From NCBI RefSeq assembly GCF_021474405.1, contig NZ_JAKEIO010000023.1, positions 1 to 64,000 of the forward strand: a stretch of 64,000 nucleotides of DNA. Direction: 5' to 3'. The position numbers and the translations under genes were made by a program. Below, piece after piece: positions 15,442 through 24,342 of the stretch (positions are counted from its first letter, which is position 1; each line of letters begins with the position of its first letter). Origin of the DNA: [Streptosporangium] indianense. Its GTDB lineage: Bacteria > Actinomycetota > Actinomycetes > Streptomycetales > Streptomycetaceae. The notes below the pieces were generated by a model. That model did no database searches and had not been told where the DNA came from. It worked only from the letters and a program-made list of their open reading frames with translations.

Positions 15442-18134
15442 CCGCTACCCCGGAATCCGCCGAACGGGTGCACGCCCTCCTCACCGACGGCACGACGGTG
15501 TGCGTACGGCACGCGCGGCCGGACGACCGGAAGGCTGTCCTCCGGTTGTACTCGGAGATGTCGGACGCGAACCTGCGGCTGCGTTTCTTCTCGGTGAGCC
15601 GCCGCTCCGCCGAGCAGGCCGCGGCGCGTATCGCCCAGCCGGCCGGCTCCGGCTACCACGCGCTGGTCGCCGAACGCGGTGGCCGGATCATCGGCATCGC
15701 CGAGTACCAGGCCGGGCCCGGAAACACGGCGGAGAGCGCCGAGATCTCGTTGGCGGTCGGCGACGGACGCCACCACCGTGGAGTGGGCACGCTGCTGCTG
15801 GAGCACCTGATCTCCGCCGCCCGCGCTCAGGGCGTCAGAACCTTCACCGCTGACGCGCTCGCCGAGAACCACGAGATGCTCAAGGTCTTCTCGGACCTGG
15901 GACTGCACACGGAACGGCGGTTCGACGGTCCGGAGGTGCACTGCGTCATCCCTCTGGAGGAAACCGAGGACTACCTCAGGAGCGTCGAGCGCCGTGGCCG
16001 GGCCGCAGACGTGGCCAGTCTGGTGCCGTTGCTGCGCCCCCGGTGCATCGCTGTCATCGGGGCGGGCCGCAGGCCGGGCTCGGTGGGCCGGGCCGTGCTG
16101 CACAACCTGTCCACCGGTGAGTTCACGGGCCAGTTGTACGCGGTCAACCCGGTCGCGAGGTCGATCCTCGGCGTCCGCGCCTACGCGGCCGTGAGCGCGC
16201 TGCCCCGAGTCCCCGAGCTGGCGGTGATCGCCGTACCGGCCGGGGAGGTGGCAGGGGTCGCCGAGGAGTGCGGCCGGTTCGGTGTCCGCGCTCTGCTGGT
16301 GGTCTCGTCCGGTCTCGACGCTTGCCAGGCCAAGGAACTCCTGGTCGCCTGCCGCGAACACGACATGCGACTCGTCGGCCCGAACTGCCTCGGCCTGGCC
16401 AACACCGAGGAACGGGTGCGTCTCGACGCCACTTTCGCCGCCGCCCACCCCGCGCCCGGGAGCGCCGGGGTCGCCGTGCAGTCCGGAGGAGTGGGCATCG
16501 CCCTGCTCGGTGGTCTCCAGCGGCTCGGCATCGGCGTGTCCAGCTTCGTCTCGCTCGGCGACAAGTACGACGTCAGCGGCAACGACCTGCTCCAGTGGTG
16601 GGAGTCCGACGGGCGCACCGACCTGGCGCTGCTGCACCTGGAGTCCTTCGGCAACCCGCGCGCGTTCTCACGGACCGCGCGTCGCGTCACCCGTCGCATG
16701 CCCATCCTCACCGTCGACGCGGGCCGTACCGAGGCGGGCCGTCGAGCCGCCGCCTCGCACACCGCGGCCGCCGCCACTACGACCATGACCCGGCGCGCGC
16801 TCTTCGCACAGGCCGGCGTCACCGCCACCCGTACCATTCCCGAACTGCTCGAAGCGGCGGCCCTGTTGCACAGCCAGCCGCTGCCCGCCGACGGCCGGGT
16901 CGTGGTGGTCACCAACGCGGGCGGCGCCGGCGTGCTGGCCGCGGACGCGTGTGCGGAGGCGGGACTGGTGCTGCCCCCGCTGCCGTCCGGGCTGGTCGAC
17001 GACCTGCTGGACGTGCTCCCTCCGGGCGCGAGCACCGTCAACCCCGTCGATGCGACGGCGGCCGTCTCCGAGGGGCAGCTGCGGGCCTGCGTGGACCGGC
17101 TGGCGGCCCACGATGGCATCGACGCGGTACTCGTGGTGCTGGTACCCACCGCCGTCGCGACAGCCACCGGCGACGTCCTGGTCAAAGCCCTCACCCATGC
17201 CTCGACACGCCGCGCCCGCACGCTCGCCGCCGTACTTCTCGACCAGGACGTGCCCGTGCGGCTGCTTCCGTCGGACAACGGGCGGGTGCCGGCCTACGCC
17301 GACGCGCAGGCGGCTGCCCGTTCCCTCGCCCACGCGGTCGAGCGTGCCCGTCGACTGGCCCGGCCGTCCGGCACCGTCCCGGTTCTGGAGGACGTCGACA
17401 CTTCCCGCGGCCGGGCTGTGGTCGACCGGTTCCTGCGCCTGCACCCCGACGGTGGCTGGCTCGACCCGCGTGCCTGCGCCGAACTCCTCGGCTGCTACCG
17501 CATCCCGCAGTCGCCGTGGGCCTGGGTGGAGACCGAGGACGAGGCCGCTTGGGCCGCGGACCGGCTCAAGGGGCCGGACGGGCACGTCGTGCTCAAAGCC
17601 CACTGGCCGGGGCTCGTGCACAAGACGGCCCAGCACGCGATCCATCTGGACCTGCGCGGCGATGCACAGGTGCGCGCCGCCTTCCGGGACTTCGACGTCC
17701 GCTTCGGCCACGTCATGACCGGTGCCGTCGTCCAGCCGCTCGCCCCGCGCGGCATCGAGCTCTTCGCCGGCGTCGTACAGGACGAGGTGTTCGGGCCGCT
17801 GATCCTGTTCGGGCTCGGCGGCACGGCGACGGAGGTGCTCGCCGACCACGCGGCACGGCTGGCCCCGCTCACCGACCTCGACGCGCAGAGCCTGATCACC
17901 GCACCGCGCTGCGCGCCGCTGCTGTTGGGACGTGAAGGCACCCGTCCCCTCGATCTCGCGGGGCTGGAGCAGTTGCTGCTGCGGCTCTCGCGCATGGCGA
18001 GCGACCTGCCCCAGCTCGCGGAGGCGGACTTCAACCCGGTACTCGCACGACCGGAGGGCGTCACCGCGCTGGACACGCGCTTGCGGTTGGTGCCGCGCCA
18101 TGCCCCCGACCCCTACCTGCGCCGGCTCCGCTGA
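15438..18134 (+). CDS. GNAT acetyltransferase fused to ADP-forming acyl-CoA synthetase-like domains (Pat-type)
   Basis: An 898-residue fusion. Residues about 20-175 form a GNAT domain (VRHARPDDRKAVLRLYSEMSD, HHRGVGTLLLEHLI as the acetyl-CoA P-loop). About 190-650 resemble the CoA-binding and CoA-ligase parts of NDP-forming acetyl-CoA synthetase (RCIAVIGAGRRPGSVGRAVL, RRAAASHTAA with the His region, TNAGGAGVLAADAC). About 660-898 is an ATP-grasp part (VVLKAHWPGLVHKT). Such proteins act as lysine acetyltransferases (PatZ/Pat) controlling acyl-CoA synthetases, here with GNAT at the N-terminus. It overlaps hypC (ATGA), so it is part of the hydrogenase-maturation transcript. Confidence 0.88.
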   Translation: MTATPESAERVHALLTDGTTVCVRHARPDDRKAVLRLYSEMSDANLRLRFFSVSRRSAEQAAARIAQPAGSGYHALVAERGGRIIGIAEYQAGPGNTAESAEISLAVGDGRHHRGVGTLLLEHLISAARAQGVRTFTADALAENHEMLKVFSDLGLHTERRFDGPEVHCVIPLEETEDYLRSVERRGRAADVASLVPLLRPRCIAVIGAGRRPGSVGRAVLHNLSTGEFTGQLYAVNPVARSILGVRAYAAVSALPRVPELAVIAVPAGEVAGVAEECGRFGVRALLVVSSGLDACQAKELLVACREHDMRLVGPNCLGLANTEERVRLDATFAAAHPAPGSAGVAVQSGGVGIALLGGLQRLGIGVSSFVSLGDKYDVSGNDLLQWWESDGRTDLALLHLESFGNPRAFSRTARRVTRRMPILTVDAGRTEAGRRAAASHTAAAATTTMTRRALFAQAGVTATRTIPELLEAAALLHSQPLPADGRVVVVTNAGGAGVLAADACAEAGLVLPPLPSGLVDDLLDVLPPGASTVNPVDATAAVSEGQLRACVDRLAAHDGIDAVLVVLVPTAVATATGDVLVKALTHASTRRARTLAAVLLDQDVPVRLLPSDNGRVPAYADAQAAARSLAHAVERARRLARPSGTVPVLEDVDTSRGRAVVDRFLRLHPDGGWLDPRACAELLGCYRIPQSPWAWVETEDEAAWAADRLKGPDGHVVLKAHWPGLVHKTAQHAIHLDLRGDAQVRAAFRDFDVRFGHVMTGAVVQPLAPRGIELFAGVVQDEVFGPLILFGLGGTATEVLADHAARLAPLTDLDAQSLITAPRCAPLLLGREGTRPLDLAGLEQLLLRLSRMASDLPQLAEADFNPVLARPEGVTALDTRLRLVPRHAPDPYLRRLR

Positions 18135-18173
18135 ACCCGCAGGTCCGCAAGCCACCGAAGGAGGCGGAACACG

Positions 18174-18905
18174 ATGAAGCACCACAAGGTCGGCACACTG
18201 ATGACGACCGACGTCGTGCGCGCGGAGTACGGCACACCGTTCAAGGAGGTGGCCCGGCGGCTCGCCGAGCACGGGATCAGCGGTCTGCCGGTGGTGGACG
18301 ACGACGAGAAGGTCCTCGGGGTCATCTCCGAGTCGGACCTGATGGCCCGGCAGGCGGAAGGCCTCGGCCCGTCCGGGTCCCGGCGGTGGTTGCGTCGGCT
18401 GCACTGGACGCCGGGGGCGCGCACCCTGCGGACCAGGGCCCGGGCGAGGACGGCCGGACAGCTCATGTCCCGTCCCGCCATCACGGTCCACGGCGACGCG
18501 ACCGTGGTGGAGGCGGCCCGGGTCATGGCACACCACCGCGTCGAACGGCTGCCGATAGTCGACGACGAGGAGCGGCTCGTGGGGATCGTCACCCGTCGTG
18601 ATCTGCTCCAGGTCTTCCTGCGCCCCGACACGGAGATCGGGGCGGCGATCAGGAACGAGGTGCTGGAGGGGGCCTTGTTGCTGCCGCCCGATGCCGTCGA
18701 CGTGGAAATACACCAGGGCGTCGTCACGCTCACCGGCAGGCTGGAGCGGCGTGCCGAGACCACCATGGCGGTGGAGCTGTGCCGCCAGATGGACGGAGTG
18801 GTCGCGGTCGTCGACCACCTCACCTACCGGTTCGACGACTCCCGGCCGTCGCCCGAGGAACCTGCCCTCCACGGGATCCCCTACTACTGGCAGCGCAAGC
18901 CGTGA
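18174..18905 (+). CDS. CBS-pair plus BON domain protein
   Basis: A 243-residue protein: CBS motif 1 (about 8-60, VGTLMTTDVVRAEYGTPFKEV, GLPVVDDDEKVLGVISESDL), an Arg-rich linker, CBS motif 2 (about 97-150, AGQLMSRPAITVHGDATVVEA, RLPIVDDEERLVGIVTRRDLL), and a BON domain (about 165-230, [19 protein letters not shown]). CBS pairs sense adenine nucleotides; BON domains are membrane/lipid-binding. One of four paralogues in the window. It follows the Pat-type gene by 39 bp with its own GGAGGCGG ribosome site and precedes a strong terminator. Confidence 0.92.
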   Translation: MKHHKVGTLMTTDVVRAEYGTPFKEVARRLAEHGISGLPVVDDDEKVLGVISESDLMARQAEGLGPSGSRRWLRRLHWTPGARTLRTRARARTAGQLMSRPAITVHGDATVVEAARVMAHHRVERLPIVDDEERLVGIVTRRDLLQVFLRPDTEIGAAIRNEVLEGALLLPPDAVDVEIHQGVVTLTGRLERRAETTMAVELCRQMDGVVAVVDHLTYRFDDSRPSPEEPALHGIPYYWQRKP

Positions 18906-18933
18906 CGCCGGCGGGTCGACGCCCGCCGCTGCG

Positions 18934-18976
18934 CACGGAAAGGGGACGGCCTCACGGGGCCCGTCCCCTTTCCGTG
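18934..18976. terminator. Bidirectional rho-independent-type terminator
   Basis: A perfect 16-bp stem, CACGGAAAGGGGACGG (18934-18949) with CCGTCCCCTTTCCGTG (18961-18976), and an 11-nt loop. It lies between the convergent CBS-BON gene (stop 18905) and USP (stop 19001). There is no downstream T-tract. Confidence 0.85.
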
Positions 18977-19000
18977 CCGTGCGGCACCGGGCACGTCGTG

Positions 19001-19906
19001 TCAGCCGTGGGCCACCACCGCGACGGGAGCGAGCGCGTGGTGCAGCACGGCATGGGCGACAGGACCGATGTGCACGCCGAACCGGCTGCGCCGTGTCCGC
19101 CGACCCACGACGACGAGCGACGCGTAGCGAGAGGAACTCACGATCTGGTCCGCCGCGCTGCCGGCGCGGGAGGCCTCGATCACCTCGACGGCCGGGTACT
19201 TGTCCCGCCAGGGGCGCAGTGCCTCGGTGAGTGCGGTCGCGTTCTCACGGGCGAGTTCGTCGTAGAAGCTCACGTGGTCGGACAGGCCGTAGATGTTGTA
19301 GGGCGGGGGTGTCCAGGCATGCAGGACACGCAGGGAAGTGTCACGACGGGCAGCCTCCTCGAAGGCGAACGCGATGACCGTGTCGTCGGGGCTACGCGTG
19401 TCGAGCCCGAGCAGCACGGGACGGAACCGCGTCGCTGCGGACGGTATGCCGGCCGGGTCCATGGCGTGCTCGTCCGCCGCCTGCTCCCCGGAGCGGACCA
19501 CGACGACGGGTACCTCGGTGCGCGCGATGACGGATTGGCCCACGGAACCGACCATGAAGCCTGCGATCCCGCTCAGCCCCCGGGAGCCCAGGACGACCAG
19601 TTCGGCGTCCCTGGCCACGTCCACCAGCACATCGGCCGGTACGCCGGCCAGCTGGACCGCTGCCACGTCCACCCCTGGGTGGCGCGCTCGCAGTCCCTCG
19701 GCGGCCCCGCGCGGAATCCGTTCGCTCCAGTGCTTCAGGGTCTCCGTGCCGAGCAGCGGTGCCTGCGCCATCGGCTCCGGGACAGGCTCCCAGACGTGCA
19801 CCAATCGCAGGGGCAGCTCACGCAGCTTCGCCTCACGGACCGCCCATTCCGCGGCCGCCCGGCTCTCGGACGAGCCGTCGAGGCCCACCATGATGTAGCG
19901 CACCAT
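19001..19906 (-). CDS. Universal stress protein, tandem UspA domains
   Basis: A 301-residue tandem USP of a different subgroup from the two ELPLVV paralogues. It starts MVRYIMVGLDGSSESRAAAEWA, has ATP signature VLGSRGLSGIAGFMVGSVGQ in domain one, and VVVGRRTRRSRFGVHIGPVAHAVLHH in domain two. Domain two resembles the USP at 39207-40076 (RPWRDKYPAVEV versus HPWREKYPQVDV). Start: ATG at 19904-19906 with AGGAGG 8 nt upstream. An operator-like palindrome is centred 90 bp upstream. Confidence 0.92.
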   Translation of the reverse strand: MVRYIMVGLDGSSESRAAAEWAVREAKLRELPLRLVHVWEPVPEPMAQAPLLGTETLKHWSERIPRGAAEGLRARHPGVDVAAVQLAGVPADVLVDVARDAELVVLGSRGLSGIAGFMVGSVGQSVIARTEVPVVVVRSGEQAADEHAMDPAGIPSAATRFRPVLLGLDTRSPDDTVIAFAFEEAARRDTSLRVLHAWTPPPYNIYGLSDHVSFYDELARENATALTEALRPWRDKYPAVEVIEASRAGSAADQIVSSSRYASLVVVGRRTRRSRFGVHIGPVAHAVLHHALAPVAVVAHG

Positions 19907-19989
19907 GCTGTCCACCTCCTGATTCGGTATCCGTCTTCAGGTTCGCGCCGATGAGCGGTGACGGTGCAGGGGTCGCAGGTCCCGGCCTG

Positions 19990-20003
19990 GGACCGTTCGG
20001 CCC
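19990..20003. promoter_or_regulatory. OsdR/DevR-type operator
   Basis: GGACCGTTCGGCCC in GGGACCGTTCGGCCCA, centre 90 bp upstream of the USP start at 19906. The arm GGGACC resembles the mycobacterial DosR half site GGGAC. Confidence 0.6.
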
Positions 20004-20024
20004 ATCGTCGAAGGACCGGTCGCC

Positions 20025-20475
20025 TCCCGCGCGACCTCGCGGGCCGCGGGCAGGTGCACGGCGATCACCTGCACGACGAGAACTCCGGCCAGGCACAGCC
20101 ACAAGGTGCGGTTGCGGAGCTGGTCGCCGCCGAGTAGCGCGCCGTCGTCCGCGCGCGCTGAGGGAGTTGAACAGGTGGAACAGCACATGAACGCCATGGT
20201 GAGGGCGGTGTCGGTGCCGAAGGGGGAGCGTCTGAGGGCCGGCAGGGCGACGGTGCCCGCCGCCATGACGGCCCCTGCCCTGCCGATGGCGGACGGCCTG
20301 CGGGCGTCGAGAATCCGTTCCTTCGCGTCCCGGGGCGGCCGCCGCCTCACGTCGTCACGGGCGGGATCGACGGCCAGGGCCATCGCGTGCGGGCCGTCCA
20401 TGATGATGTCGACCCACATCAGGTGAGCGGCCGTGAGCGGAGCCGGCAGGCCGGCGAGGGAGGCGCCGAGCCGTG
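20025..20475 (-). pseudogene. C-terminal remnant of a cation-transporting (P2-type) ATPase
   Basis: Minus-strand homology covers only the last membrane helices of a Ca2+/cation P-type ATPase: LGASLAGLPAPLTAAHLMWVDIIMDGP, then AMALAVDPARDDVRRRPPRD, TDTALTMAF, and RNRTLWLCLAGVLVVQVIAVHLPAAREV. Within it, the segment LFHLFNSLSAR is in a different frame from its flanks, so two compensating frameshifts are present. No ATP-binding, phosphorylation (DKTGT) or N-terminal part remains and there is no plausible start. Truncated pseudogene. Confidence 0.75.
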
Positions 20476-20650
20476 TCGGCGGCTTCCTTGGCCACGTCCG
20501 TCCGACCCGCTCGAGCCGGCCCGCTACCGGGCGATGATCCGCCCCTGGGCGGGACGGACCGCGGACCACGCGGTCCGTATCCGGCCGGACCCGGTGACCG
20601 GTGTGGTGCTCACGGCCCGAGACACATGAACCGACCCGCAGGTGGCACGG

Positions 20651-21721
20651 TCAGGCCGCCGGGACGGCCAGTTCGTCGTGGCGCGGTTCGCCGAGCACCA
20701 CTTTGAGTGCGCCGGTGTCGGCCGCATGGGCGAAGACCTCGTATGCCTCCTCCATCTGGTCCAGGGCGAAGGTATGGGTGACCAGGTCGCTGGTCGGCAC
20801 CCGGCCGGAAGCCGCCATCCTCAGCAGTGTGGGCGTGGAGGACGTGTCGACCAGGCCGGTGGTGATGGTCACGTTCTTGATCCACAGGTCTTCCAGGTGC
20901 AGGGTCACGGGCTTGCCGTGCACGCCGACGTTCGCCACCCGGCCACCGGGCCGCACCATACGCGTGCACATCTCGAAGCTCTCCGGCACTCCCACCGCCT
21001 CGATGACCACGTCGGCGCCCACACCGTCGGTGAGATCGTCGACGAGCGGCTCGGGCTGGTCGCGCACGGGGGCGACGGCGTCGGCACCGAACCGCCTGGC
21101 GGCCTCGAGGCGGGAGTCGGCGAGGTCGACGGCGATGATCCGCTCCGGTGAGTACAGCCGTGCGGTGAGGATCGCGGCGAGCCCGATCGGTCCGGCGCCG
21201 ACGACGGCGACCGTGTCACCAGGCCGCACACCTCCGTTGATCACACCCACCTCGTAAGCGGTCGGGAAGATGTCCGCGAACAGCACGGCGTCCTTGCTCG
21301 TGAGTGCACCCGGCAGCGGATGCACGGACAGATCGGCCTGCGGCACGCGGACGTACTCCGCCTGCGTGCCGTCGATCAGATGGCCGAGGATCCAGCCTCC
21401 GCCGCCCTGGCACTGACCGTACGCACGGTCCTTGCAGAAGCGGCAGCGGCCGCAGGCGGTGATGCAGGAGACCAGGACCCGGTCGCCCGGCCGGACGGTG
21501 CGCACGTCGCTGCCGACCTCGACGATCTCGCCGACCGCTTCGTGTCCCAGCACCGTCCCGGAGGGCACCTCCGGCACGTCGCCCTTGAGGATGTGCAGGT
21601 CCGTCCCGCAGATGGTCACGGCGTCGACCCGGACGATCGCGTCGGTGGGTTCCTTGATCTCCGGGTCCGGGACGTCCTCCCAGGCGGACTGCCCGGGGCC
21701 GTGGAAAACGAAGCCTTTCAT
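20651..21721 (-). CDS. Zinc-dependent alcohol dehydrogenase (MDR family)
   Basis: A 356-residue medium-chain dehydrogenase. Catalytic zinc ligands are in TICGTDLHI and GHEAVGEIVEVG (GHE); the structural-zinc loop CGRCRFCKDRAYGQC carries four cysteines; the Rossmann motif is VAVVGAGPIGLAAILTARL, followed by VDLADSRLEAARRFGAD. It oxidises or reduces alcohols/aldehydes with NAD(P)(H), which fits redox balancing at low oxygen. An ADH belongs to the S. coelicolor OsdR island. Start: ATG at 21719-21721 with GGAGGAACGG upstream. An operator-like palindrome is 81 bp upstream; the divergent neighbour is the P-type ATPase gene. Confidence 0.93.
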   Translation of the reverse strand: MKGFVFHGPGQSAWEDVPDPEIKEPTDAIVRVDAVTICGTDLHILKGDVPEVPSGTVLGHEAVGEIVEVGSDVRTVRPGDRVLVSCITACGRCRFCKDRAYGQCQGGGGWILGHLIDGTQAEYVRVPQADLSVHPLPGALTSKDAVLFADIFPTAYEVGVINGGVRPGDTVAVVGAGPIGLAAILTARLYSPERIIAVDLADSRLEAARRFGADAVAPVRDQPEPLVDDLTDGVGADVVIEAVGVPESFEMCTRMVRPGGRVANVGVHGKPVTLHLEDLWIKNVTITTGLVDTSSTPTLLRMAASGRVPTSDLVTHTFALDQMEEAYEVFAHAADTGALKVVLGEPRHDELAVPAA

Positions 21722-21795
21722 GGCCGTTCCTCCTCCGACGAAGCACGGGAGATGCCCCATGGATCCATCTTTGAACGAAGTGGTGGTCTTCGCAT

Positions 21796-21809
21796 GGGCC
21801 GGGTGGCCC
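21796..21809. promoter_or_regulatory. OsdR/DevR-type operator (degenerate centre)
   Basis: GGGCCGGGTGGCCC: both five-base arms (GGGCC/GGCCC) are intact, the centre is non-symmetric. Its centre is 81 bp from the ADH start (minus) and 102 bp from the ATPase start (plus), so it may serve both divergent genes. Confidence 0.5.
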
Positions 21810-21904
21810 TGGGGCAGGGCTGTGCGCCCCCTGCCGCATGCACGGTCGCCCGTGGTGCGATGGTCGGGGGGCGGCGCCCTGGCCACGGCACCGGACTGAG
21901 TGAG

Positions 21905-24241
21905 ATGCACATGGATACGACCTTCTACGCTGCCCGGTTGCGCCGCCTCGCACCCGAGGGCTTCGCGCCACGGGTGGAGCCCGTTCTGCTGCTCGTCACG
22001 GCGGCTGCGGTGGCGGCCGGCTGCGTCGCCTGGTTCACCGGTTCCGAGGGACTCGCCGAGCTCTTCTGGGGGCTCGGCACGATGTCCGCGGTCGTACCCG
22101 CGGTGATGTGGGTCCTGGCCGCCCTTTGGCACGGGCACGCGGGTGTTGACCTGATCGCCGTCCTGGCACTGGGGGGCACCTTGGTCGTGGGCGAGTACCT
22201 GGCCGGTGCCCTGATCGGGCTGATGCTCGCCTCGGGCCGCACACTGGAGGCGGCCGCCCAGCGACGTGCCGCCCGCGACCTGCGCGCCCTCCTCGAACAC
22301 GCGCCGCACTCGGCGCGCCGCCGGACGGAGAGCGGAGTGGGCACGGTGCCGCTGGACGACGTCGTCCCCGACGACCTGCTCGTGGTGGGCCCGGGCGAGG
22401 TGGTTCCCGTCGACGGCACGGTGGAGAGTTCCGCGGCCGTACTCGATGAGTCCGTGTTGACCGGCGAGCCATTGCACGTCGAACGTACTCGCGGCGAAGC
22501 GGTGCGCAGCGGCGTGGTGAACGCCGGCGGCGCGTTCGACCTGCGCGCCGGCGCGACCGCGCGGGACAGCACGTACGCCGGGATCGTGCGGCTGGCCCGG
22601 CAGGCCGGTGCGGAGTCCGCGCCGGTGGTCCGGCTGGCCGACCGCTACGCGGCCTGGTTCCTGCCGCTGTCCCTGGCCGTGGCCGCGCTGTCGTGGCTGG
22701 TCAGCGGCTCCGCGGTGCGGGCGGTCGCGGTCCTGGTGGTCGCCACTCCGTGTCCCCTGTTGCTGGCGGCGCCGGTCGCCATCGTCTCCGGTCTGTCCCG
22801 CGCCTCCCGCCTGGGAGTCGTCGTGCGCGACGGCGGCGCGCTGGAGAACCTGGGCCGTGCCCGAACCCTGTTGCTGGACAAGACCGGCACTCTCACCCGC
22901 GGCCGTCCCCGCGTCCTCGACGTGAGCGCCGCCCCCGGCCGGGCCCCGGCGGAGGTGCTCCGGCTCGCCGCCTCGGTCGACCGGTATTCGCCGCACGTAC
23001 TCGCCCGGGCCATCGTCGAGGCGGCCCGGGGGCGTGGTCTGGAGCTGTCGGATCCCGCCGACGTCACGGAGGAAACCGGCCGGGGAGCCACCGGCACGGT
23101 GGACGGGCACCGCATCTGCCTCGGTCGCGCCGGGGCGTCCGGCACCCGGCCGTACTGGGCCGCGGCGGTCGACAACCGCGCCCTCATCGAAGGCGCGGCC
23201 GTCGCCTGGCTGACCGTCGACGACGAGCCGGCCGGTGCCGTCCTCCTGCGCGATCCCCTGCGCCACGACGCCCCGCGAACCGTTCGCTCCCTGCGTGCCG
23301 CAGGAATCGAACGGGTGGTGATGCTCACCGGGGACCGGAGCGCACCTGCCCGCGAGGTCGGCGCTCTCCTCGGTCTCGACGACGTCCGCTCCGGGCTCGG
23401 CCCCGCGGACAAGGTCACGGCCGTGCGCGCGGAGCGGGACCGTGCGGTCACCGTGATGGTCGGGGACGGTGTCAACGACGCACCCGCCCTGGCGGCCGCG
23501 GACGTGGGCGTCGCGATGGGCGCCCGTGGTTCCACCGCCTCGTCCGAGGCGGCCGACATCGTCCTGACCGCCGATCGTGTGGACCGCCTGGCCGACGCCG
23601 TCTTCGTCGCCGTACGGGCTCGCCGCATCGCCGTGCAGAGCGCCCTCGGCGGCATGCTGCTGTCCCTGGCGGCGATGGCCACGGCCGCCGCAGGGCTGCT
23701 GCCGCCGGTCGCCGGCGCGGTACTGCAGGAAGGCATCGATGTCGCGGTCATCCTCAACGCGCTGCGGGCGCTGCGCACGGACCGGACCGCCCGCCCCCCG
23801 CTCACGTCCGAGACCGAGGCGCTGATCCACCGCTTCGCCGCCGAACACGACGATCTCCAGGACGTTCTGACGGCCGTGCGCGACGCCGCGGACCGCCTCT
23901 GCGAAAGCCCCGGCCCCCGGGCCCTCACGGCGGTGGAGGAGACGCACCGGCTGCTCACGGAGCGGTTGCTGCCGCACGAGCACGCCGAGGAGCACCGGCT
24001 CTACCCCGCCCTGGCGCCGGCCCTCGGCGGCCCCGAGGCGACCGCCACCATGAGCCGGGCCCACGCGGAGATCGACCGCCTCTCCCGCCGTGTCGCCACC
24101 CACCTGGACCTCGCCCGTGCTGCCGGTGGCCTGGCCACCGAGCAGCTCGACGATCTCCGGGCCTGCCTCTACGGCCTCAACACCGTGCTGCGCCTGCATT
24201 TCGCCCAGGAGGAGGAGAGCTACTTCTCCCTCACCCCGTGA
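21905..24241 (+). CDS. Heavy-metal P-type ATPase with C-terminal hemerythrin (HHE) domain
   Basis: A 778-residue fusion. Residues about 1-620 are a P1B-like ATPase: N-terminal membrane helices, actuator TGEP (VLTGEPLHVER), membrane ion motif TPCPLLLAAP, phosphorylation motif DKTGTLT, and hinge GDGVNDAPALAAADVGVAMG. There is no N-terminal CxxC metal-binding domain. Residues about 635-778 are a hemerythrin-like four-helix domain with H/E ligands (HRFAAEHDDL, LLPHEHAEEHRLYP, MSRAHAEID, LRLHFAQEEESYF), expected to hold a diiron site. Possibly an O2/iron-responsive metal exporter. Start: ATG at 21905; ATG at 21911 is an alternative. Confidence 0.88.
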   Translation: MHMDTTFYAARLRRLAPEGFAPRVEPVLLLVTAAAVAAGCVAWFTGSEGLAELFWGLGTMSAVVPAVMWVLAALWHGHAGVDLIAVLALGGTLVVGEYLAGALIGLMLASGRTLEAAAQRRAARDLRALLEHAPHSARRRTESGVGTVPLDDVVPDDLLVVGPGEVVPVDGTVESSAAVLDESVLTGEPLHVERTRGEAVRSGVVNAGGAFDLRAGATARDSTYAGIVRLARQAGAESAPVVRLADRYAAWFLPLSLAVAALSWLVSGSAVRAVAVLVVATPCPLLLAAPVAIVSGLSRASRLGVVVRDGGALENLGRARTLLLDKTGTLTRGRPRVLDVSAAPGRAPAEVLRLAASVDRYSPHVLARAIVEAARGRGLELSDPADVTEETGRGATGTVDGHRICLGRAGASGTRPYWAAAVDNRALIEGAAVAWLTVDDEPAGAVLLRDPLRHDAPRTVRSLRAAGIERVVMLTGDRSAPAREVGALLGLDDVRSGLGPADKVTAVRAERDRAVTVMVGDGVNDAPALAAADVGVAMGARGSTASSEAADIVLTADRVDRLADAVFVAVRARRIAVQSALGGMLLSLAAMATAAAGLLPPVAGAVLQEGIDVAVILNALRALRTDRTARPPLTSETEALIHRFAAEHDDLQDVLTAVRDAADRLCESPGPRALTAVEETHRLLTERLLPHEHAEEHRLYPALAPALGGPEATATMSRAHAEIDRLSRRVATHLDLARAAGGLATEQLDDLRACLYGLNTVLRLHFAQEEESYFSLTP

Positions 24242-24262
24242 GGGACCGATGCCCCCGCACGA

Positions 24263-24276
24263 GGGCCGTTCGGCAC
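24263..24276. promoter_or_regulatory. OsdR/DevR-type operator (imperfect)
   Basis: GGGCCGTTCGGCAC, one mismatch in the right arm, centre 73 bp upstream of the DUF1876 start. Confidence 0.52.
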
Positions 24277-24342
24277 TGTCGTGGGCACCTGTCCCCGCGC
24301 AGGTCGGACACGAGGAGCGGTTCCGGTACGGAAGTGATCACC

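Noticed and set aside
20651-24199. Very long minus-strand open frame (over 1,100 codons) antisense to the P-type ATPase
   Set aside because: Only its last third (20651-21721) matches a protein family (ADH). The rest is the GC-biased mirror of the well-supported plus-strand ATPase gene and shows no motifs.
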